From Acidobacteriaceae bacterium (lineage in GTDB: Bacteria; Acidobacteriota; Terriglobia; Terriglobales; Acidobacteriaceae): a stretch of DNA of 64,000 nt. The stretch covers positions 195,011 to 259,010 of the forward strand of contig PLCS01000007.1 of assembly GCA_003134855.1 (NCBI GenBank), written 5' to 3'. A program made the position numbers and the translations under genes. Shown here one piece after another: positions 61,101 to 64,000 of the stretch (positions are counted from its first letter, which is position 1; each line of letters begins with the position of its first letter). The notes beneath the pieces were generated by a model. That model had not been told where the DNA came from. It searched no databases and saw nothing but the letters and a program-made list of their open reading frames with translations.

Positions 61101-64000
61101 GGTGTAATCCTCAGCGTTGATGATGGCACAGAACCAAATAATGCCCCTGGTTCCTATGTACCAGCGCTATATATAGATAATGCAGGTATGTTAAGAGCAT
61201 CATTCTATTGGCACGGCAGCGCAAGTAATCAGATTGTTACGATAGAACCCTATAACGATAACAAGTGGCATTATGCTGTCGACACTTACAATGGCAAAAG
61301 TAACAATTATAATGGAAGTGAAACTGGAACAGAAACTCTGTTTGTTGACGGGAATGCCGTAGGAACGCAGACCGTTACGGATTATTCCTGGAGTAATGGT
61401 ACGCAACTCGGAGTCTTCCTTGGAACCGGCTGGACTGGAATATGGCCGTCAATGAATGGTTCGTGGTATTACTTTAACGGCGCGCTGGACGATGTCAAAT
61501 TATCGGGTATCGCCCGTTCCGCCGACTGGATTGCGACAGCGTACAACAACCAAGTTTCACCCTCGACGTTTTACACGCTCTTTCCAGAAAACGCGGTAGA
61601 GGTTTTCCCGGCAACTGTGAACCTTTACGCGGGGCAGAGCCAGCAGTTTGAGGCCGCTGGTGTGTGTGGCTCGGCATTGACTTGGTCAATGCCGATCGGA
61701 GCACTAGGAATGCTCACATCGAGTGGTCTTTATACTACGCCTGCCAGCATTAACACGAAACAAACTGTGACCATCACCGCGACCAGCCAAGTGAGTAGCA
61801 CAACAGTCGGATCGGCGATTGTAACGTTGTTGCCTCCTCCTCCTCCAATAACTCTCACTGCTGCCAGCCAACCGCCCTACATGACCGGAAGCTCCCAGGG
61901 GTTTGTGGCAACCCTCCAAGATCAATTCGGAACTCCAGAGTCCGGCGTGGCCGTTACTTTTACAGTCGCCGGCGTAAACAACAACACGGGCATTATCACA
62001 ACCGATAACAACGGTATTGCCTCGTATGCATACATTGGCTCCAATTCAGGTAGTGACACGGTTCAAGCCACGGCAGTAGTTAACGGTCAACAACTGACGT
62101 CGAATAATGTCCCTGTTTCATGGGCTTCGCCGATTGCTGCCAATGCAGAAGGAAGCGTTACGATACAAGCTGGTGTCAACGTTGGGCTTACTGGACTGTG
62201 CGGTGCTTTTACTGACAGCAACGGGGCTGTGATCGAACCAATAGCCATCGGGGCCTCACCTAGAGTGTTTGTAGTGCCATCGGGAGCTACTCAACTTCAA
62301 TTGGGAGTTGTTGACGACAGGTATGGAGATAATTCTGGATCAGGATTTGTCGTTGAGGTAAATAAGGTGATAACGACGGTCCTTCCCACGACAATGCCGT
62401 GGAATTGGGTCGCAGGAGGTCTGAATACCAATTACAAATTCGGTATTCTTGATGGTACGAGTCCGATTGTTCCGTTGACAGGTCTCACGCAGGGCGCGGA
62501 AGTCTCGATCGCCTATCAGAGCGGAACAGTTTCGGCTGGTGGGGGCTGGCCGTATGTCAATGCAGGCAGCGAGCCGCAGATGACTACTGGCGTAGGTACA
62601 GGCTCAACGGGAACCTACTTCCCGACATTGTATTTGACTGCCTCAAATTACCCCGTCGGTGAGCCGATTCCGATTACTGCGGTTGTTACGAATAGTTCTG
62701 GAGCGCCAATTGCGAGCGTCCCAGTGATGCTCCACATTTCCGGGGCGAATGCGCAAGAACTTGAGACGACGACCGATTCCACGGGGACGGCCTCATTTAC
62801 CTACAGCGGAATCAATGCCGGAACGGATGTTCTTGAAGCACAAGCGTACCTCACAGGCGAGGCAGACCTTGTATCCAGCCAAACTTCAGTAACGTGGTCT
62901 GCTTTCACAAGTCTACCGCCGTCAGGCACAATCACGCTCACTCCGAATACGATCCAACCACTACCCGCAGTAGGACAACAAGCATTTACAGTTTACGCAG
63001 CTGATGCTGCTGGAAATCCAGCAGCAAACGTCAAGCTTGAGATGGCAATCTCAGGTGTTGACAATATCGACCTGTTTAAAACTACCGATTCTACAGGTCA
63101 TGCCAGCTTCACTTATCAGGATGTTAATCCAGGCGTAGCTTCAGTAATTGTTAGTGGTCTTATCAATGGAGTCATTGCGTATTCCAATCAGGTCAGTGTT
63201 TCCTGGACGCTTCTTGCAACTATCACGACCACGCCAATACCTGGAAACGGCACGATGAGCGGCAGCATTACTGCGTTACCGGCGGTGACGCTGCCGAATA
63301 CGCTTTCTTTGACAGGCACAATTACCGACAGTAACACTACAGCAACAATAACGACTGCCTGGAGTCAGGTCAGCGGTCCCGGTACCATCACCTTTACAAA
63401 TCCACTGCAACTGGTGACTACGGCGTCCTTCAGTCAAGCCGGAATCTACGGAATACAACTGAGCGCTAGCGATTCAGCGGGAAATAGCACATCGGGGCAG
63501 TTATCGGTCACCGTAAATTCTGTTCCCAACACTCCGCAGGGATGGATCGGAAGTCCAGTATACGGCTCCGCAGTTTCCGGAGTCGTCCCCATAACGCTCG
63601 CATCAGGAATTACGCTCCAGAGCGGCACGCAAAATCCACAAAACATGTTATTTTACTATCCAGCAAACAATCCCAACAACATCACGAATCTTCCAATCAC
63701 GTCCGAATCGGGCACGATTGCAATGCTGGACACCACGACGCTTGTCAACGGTTCTTACTGGATTCAACTTCAAGCCACGGACACGAACGGCGATCAGCAG
63801 TACGCTCTTGTCCTGGTCACTGTTGCCGGCAACTACAAGCCGGGCCGCGTCACGGCAACAGTGACGGACCTTGTTGTTCCTGCCACCGGGCTGGCCATCA
63901 ACATCCAACGCACTTACGATAGCCTCAATGCCGGCACAAGTGGCGATTTCGGCTATGGCTGGAATCTCGGCATCAATGTCAACCTCGTGGTGGACAACGC
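58122..64000 (+). CDS. Giant secreted Ig-like/LamG/RHS protein, N-terminal ~1960 residues
   Basis: The frame stays open from ATG 58122 to the window end, checked in frame at several points. Order: signal peptide (about 1-27, ending FMALAA); a 280-residue module with SPGVYCGGLTIGN, INPGTYIMAGGGLVLNSQ and LNGALYFPSDEIQITGNS, resembling adhesin-like modules known from TadG-related proteins; a Big2-like domain (about 315-400); four or five 'YGTALS...FTPTD' Ig-like repeats and one MBG-like unit (about 405-790); a DUF2341-like domain (about 795-915) and a LamG-like domain (AVYHLANVGTGTAADSTANG, about 915-1150); several further Ig-like domains to about 1900; then YKPGRVTATVTDLVVPATGL and IQRTYDSLNAGTSGDFGYGW, the usual entry to an RHS/YD-repeat region. 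It is probably a secreted or surface protein for adhesion or contact-dependent toxin delivery; the toxic tip, if any, lies outside. Confidence 0.85.
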   Translation, partial: MKVSRSARIVFFCLAVILFQTDRFMALAATPPPGACLYALDPTADRAFQIAGAQSVYAACGVVVESSASDGFEMEGAETLYLQNHAQVSVVGGAQLNGQTKLWDTISNKQVQSVRVSSPGDPLASIAPPASGTIVSKTPAHFDMNAKPANNTLSPGVYCGGLTIGNTNGTAFTINPGTYIMAGGGLVLNSQAVVKGTGVTVYNTSSAGWGCSSSYKYTPVTISGQVTATLSAPTTGAYNGILFFGNRSGCSTKGSCVDQINGGSTVVLNGALYFPSDEIQITGNSSASGFMMLVADKIYINGNTTFGNNGNPFDGITVSVTPSTVTLFSGQTQQFTAIVSNSANSAVTWTITPAGVGSISSSGLYTAPSIVTALQTVTITATSQADTSKSGTAAVTLAVAKTTPTITWTTPAAITYGTALSPTQLDATASVPGTFVYMPAAGAVLTAGSQTLSVAFTPTNTTSYNTAAATVILTVNKATPVINWAVPAAITYGTALSSTLLDATASVAGMFVYTPASGTVLAAGAQTLSVTFTPTTTAEYKSVTATVPLAVTLAALTITASSPTVSYGAPVPAINPLYSGWVSGQGSSSLTTQPTCTTAYTPASAVGSSPSTSCSGAVDANYTISYVAGTVTITQANVTLSCSPTPITYGTALSVSQLGCSSGGVSGSYTLTPAAGTVLTAGSQSISVSFTPADTTDYGTATATVTLPVNQAVPVITWATPAAINSGTALSATQLDATASVPGTFAYTPTAGTVLPAGAQALSVTFLPTDTIDYTTATASVSLTVNETQCTSNGYSYQRAIVIDHTKVPNTDQVNFPFLFNTTDPTLALATATNGGHVTSPNGYDIIFTSDPAGQNILNYEMEEYDPVHGQVIAWVRIPTLSHTTDTVLYVFYGNPSITTSQQNPTGVWDSNYQAVYHLANVGTGTAADSTANGNNGTLNLVSTATGEIDGAVGFNGASSYIQIPEQDFQSFFPTSDAVFSESFEVWFKTASNGVILSVDDGTEPNNAPGSYVPALYIDNAGMLRASFYWHGSASNQIVTIEPYNDNKWHYAVDTYNGKSNNYNGSETGTETLFVDGNAVGTQTVTDYSWSNGTQLGVFLGTGWTGIWPSMNGSWYYFNGALDDVKLSGIARSADWIATAYNNQVSPSTFYTLFPENAVEVFPATVNLYAGQSQQFEAAGVCGSALTWSMPIGALGMLTSSGLYTTPASINTKQTVTITATSQVSSTTVGSAIVTLLPPPPPITLTAASQPPYMTGSSQGFVATLQDQFGTPESGVAVTFTVAGVNNNTGIITTDNNGIASYAYIGSNSGSDTVQATAVVNGQQLTSNNVPVSWASPIAANAEGSVTIQAGVNVGLTGLCGAFTDSNGAVIEPIAIGASPRVFVVPSGATQLQLGVVDDRYGDNSGSGFVVEVNKVITTVLPTTMPWNWVAGGLNTNYKFGILDGTSPIVPLTGLTQGAEVSIAYQSGTVSAGGGWPYVNAGSEPQMTTGVGTGSTGTYFPTLYLTASNYPVGEPIPITAVVTNSSGAPIASVPVMLHISGANAQELETTTDSTGTASFTYSGINAGTDVLEAQAYLTGEADLVSSQTSVTWSAFTSLPPSGTITLTPNTIQPLPAVGQQAFTVYAADAAGNPAANVKLEMAISGVDNIDLFKTTDSTGHASFTYQDVNPGVASVIVSGLINGVIAYSNQVSVSWTLLATITTTPIPGNGTMSGSITALPAVTLPNTLSLTGTITDSNTTATITTAWSQVSGPGTITFTNPLQLVTTASFSQAGIYGIQLSASDSAGNSTSGQLSVTVNSVPNTPQGWIGSPVYGSAVSGVVPITLASGITLQSGTQNPQNMLFYYPANNPNNITNLPITSESGTIAMLDTTTLVNGSYWIQLQATDTNGDQQYALVLVTVAGNYKPGRVTATVTDLVVPATGLAINIQRTYDSLNAGTSGDFGYGWNLGINVNLVVDN
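59337..60480 (+). repeat. Ig-like repeats shared in type with those of TadZ
   Basis: In-frame units read TITWTTPAAITYGTALSPTQ, then FVYMPAAGAVLTAGSQTLSV and FTPTNTT, ending VNKATP. The layout is the same as in cpaE at 18.5-20.3 kb. A unit around 59790-60010 is of a different MBG-like kind (TVSYGAPVPAINPLYSGWVS). Confidence 0.85.

Overview
The window looks like a chromosomal segment of an Acidobacteriota (Terriglobia-type) bacterium. This is inferred from the high GC content, a futalosine-route MqnA, an S46 dipeptidyl peptidase, secreted Ig-like/RHS proteins built from 'YGTALS...TFTPTD' repeats, and a Tad pilus locus with TonB-like and DUF192 partners. No rRNA or marker gene fixes the genus.

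1-24.9 kb is a complete-looking Tad (Flp) pilus locus. A minus-strand operon starts with the prepilin peptidase (22672) and runs through TadZ/CpaE, a TonB-like protein, CpaF, TadB, TadC, a 31-residue membrane peptide, a DUF192-PilZ protein, TadE and a TadG-like vWA protein, ending at a strong terminator near 9.9 kb. A second minus-strand unit encodes CpaB, the secretin CpaC, DUF192 and two PAP2-type membrane enzymes, one cassette being a decayed duplicate. Two Flp pilins lie at 0.4-0.9 kb between GT87-like membrane glycosyltransferases. A sigma-54 activator (23498-24913) is divergent from the main operon. All three pilus units carry a -24/-12 element 40-60 bases before the first gene and a TGTATACA-like site 81-84 bases further upstream, which suggests one sigma-54 regulon. 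TadZ is unusual: a cytoplasmic ATPase with eight Ig-like repeats at its C terminus.

25-48 kb is mostly housekeeping: small hypotheticals, topA, dprA, mqnA, a secreted TPR protein, fabH, the SRP RNA, an M28 peptidase, tatBC, rubrerythrin, an acyl-CoA synthetase-like enzyme, tsaE, the NAD(P)HX repair enzyme, a pseudokinase-TonB fusion, mntR/mntH and pckA.

48.3-51.5 kb is a small accessory stretch of lower GC with a membrane/coiled-coil protein and a large P-loop NTPase. 51.5-57.4 kb returns to metabolism and secreted hydrolases (dapD, a flavin-type oxidase-fold protein, CocE-like hydrolase, S46 peptidase), followed by tRNA-Ser(UGA). From 58.1 kb to the end one open frame encodes the N-terminal ~1960 residues of a giant secreted Ig/LamG/RHS protein that continues past the window.

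A family of intergenic hairpins tagged TGGGGCACCC occurs six times between 36 and 58 kb, once inside the tatB coding sequence. Calls rest on reading motifs and reading frames; no database search was run.
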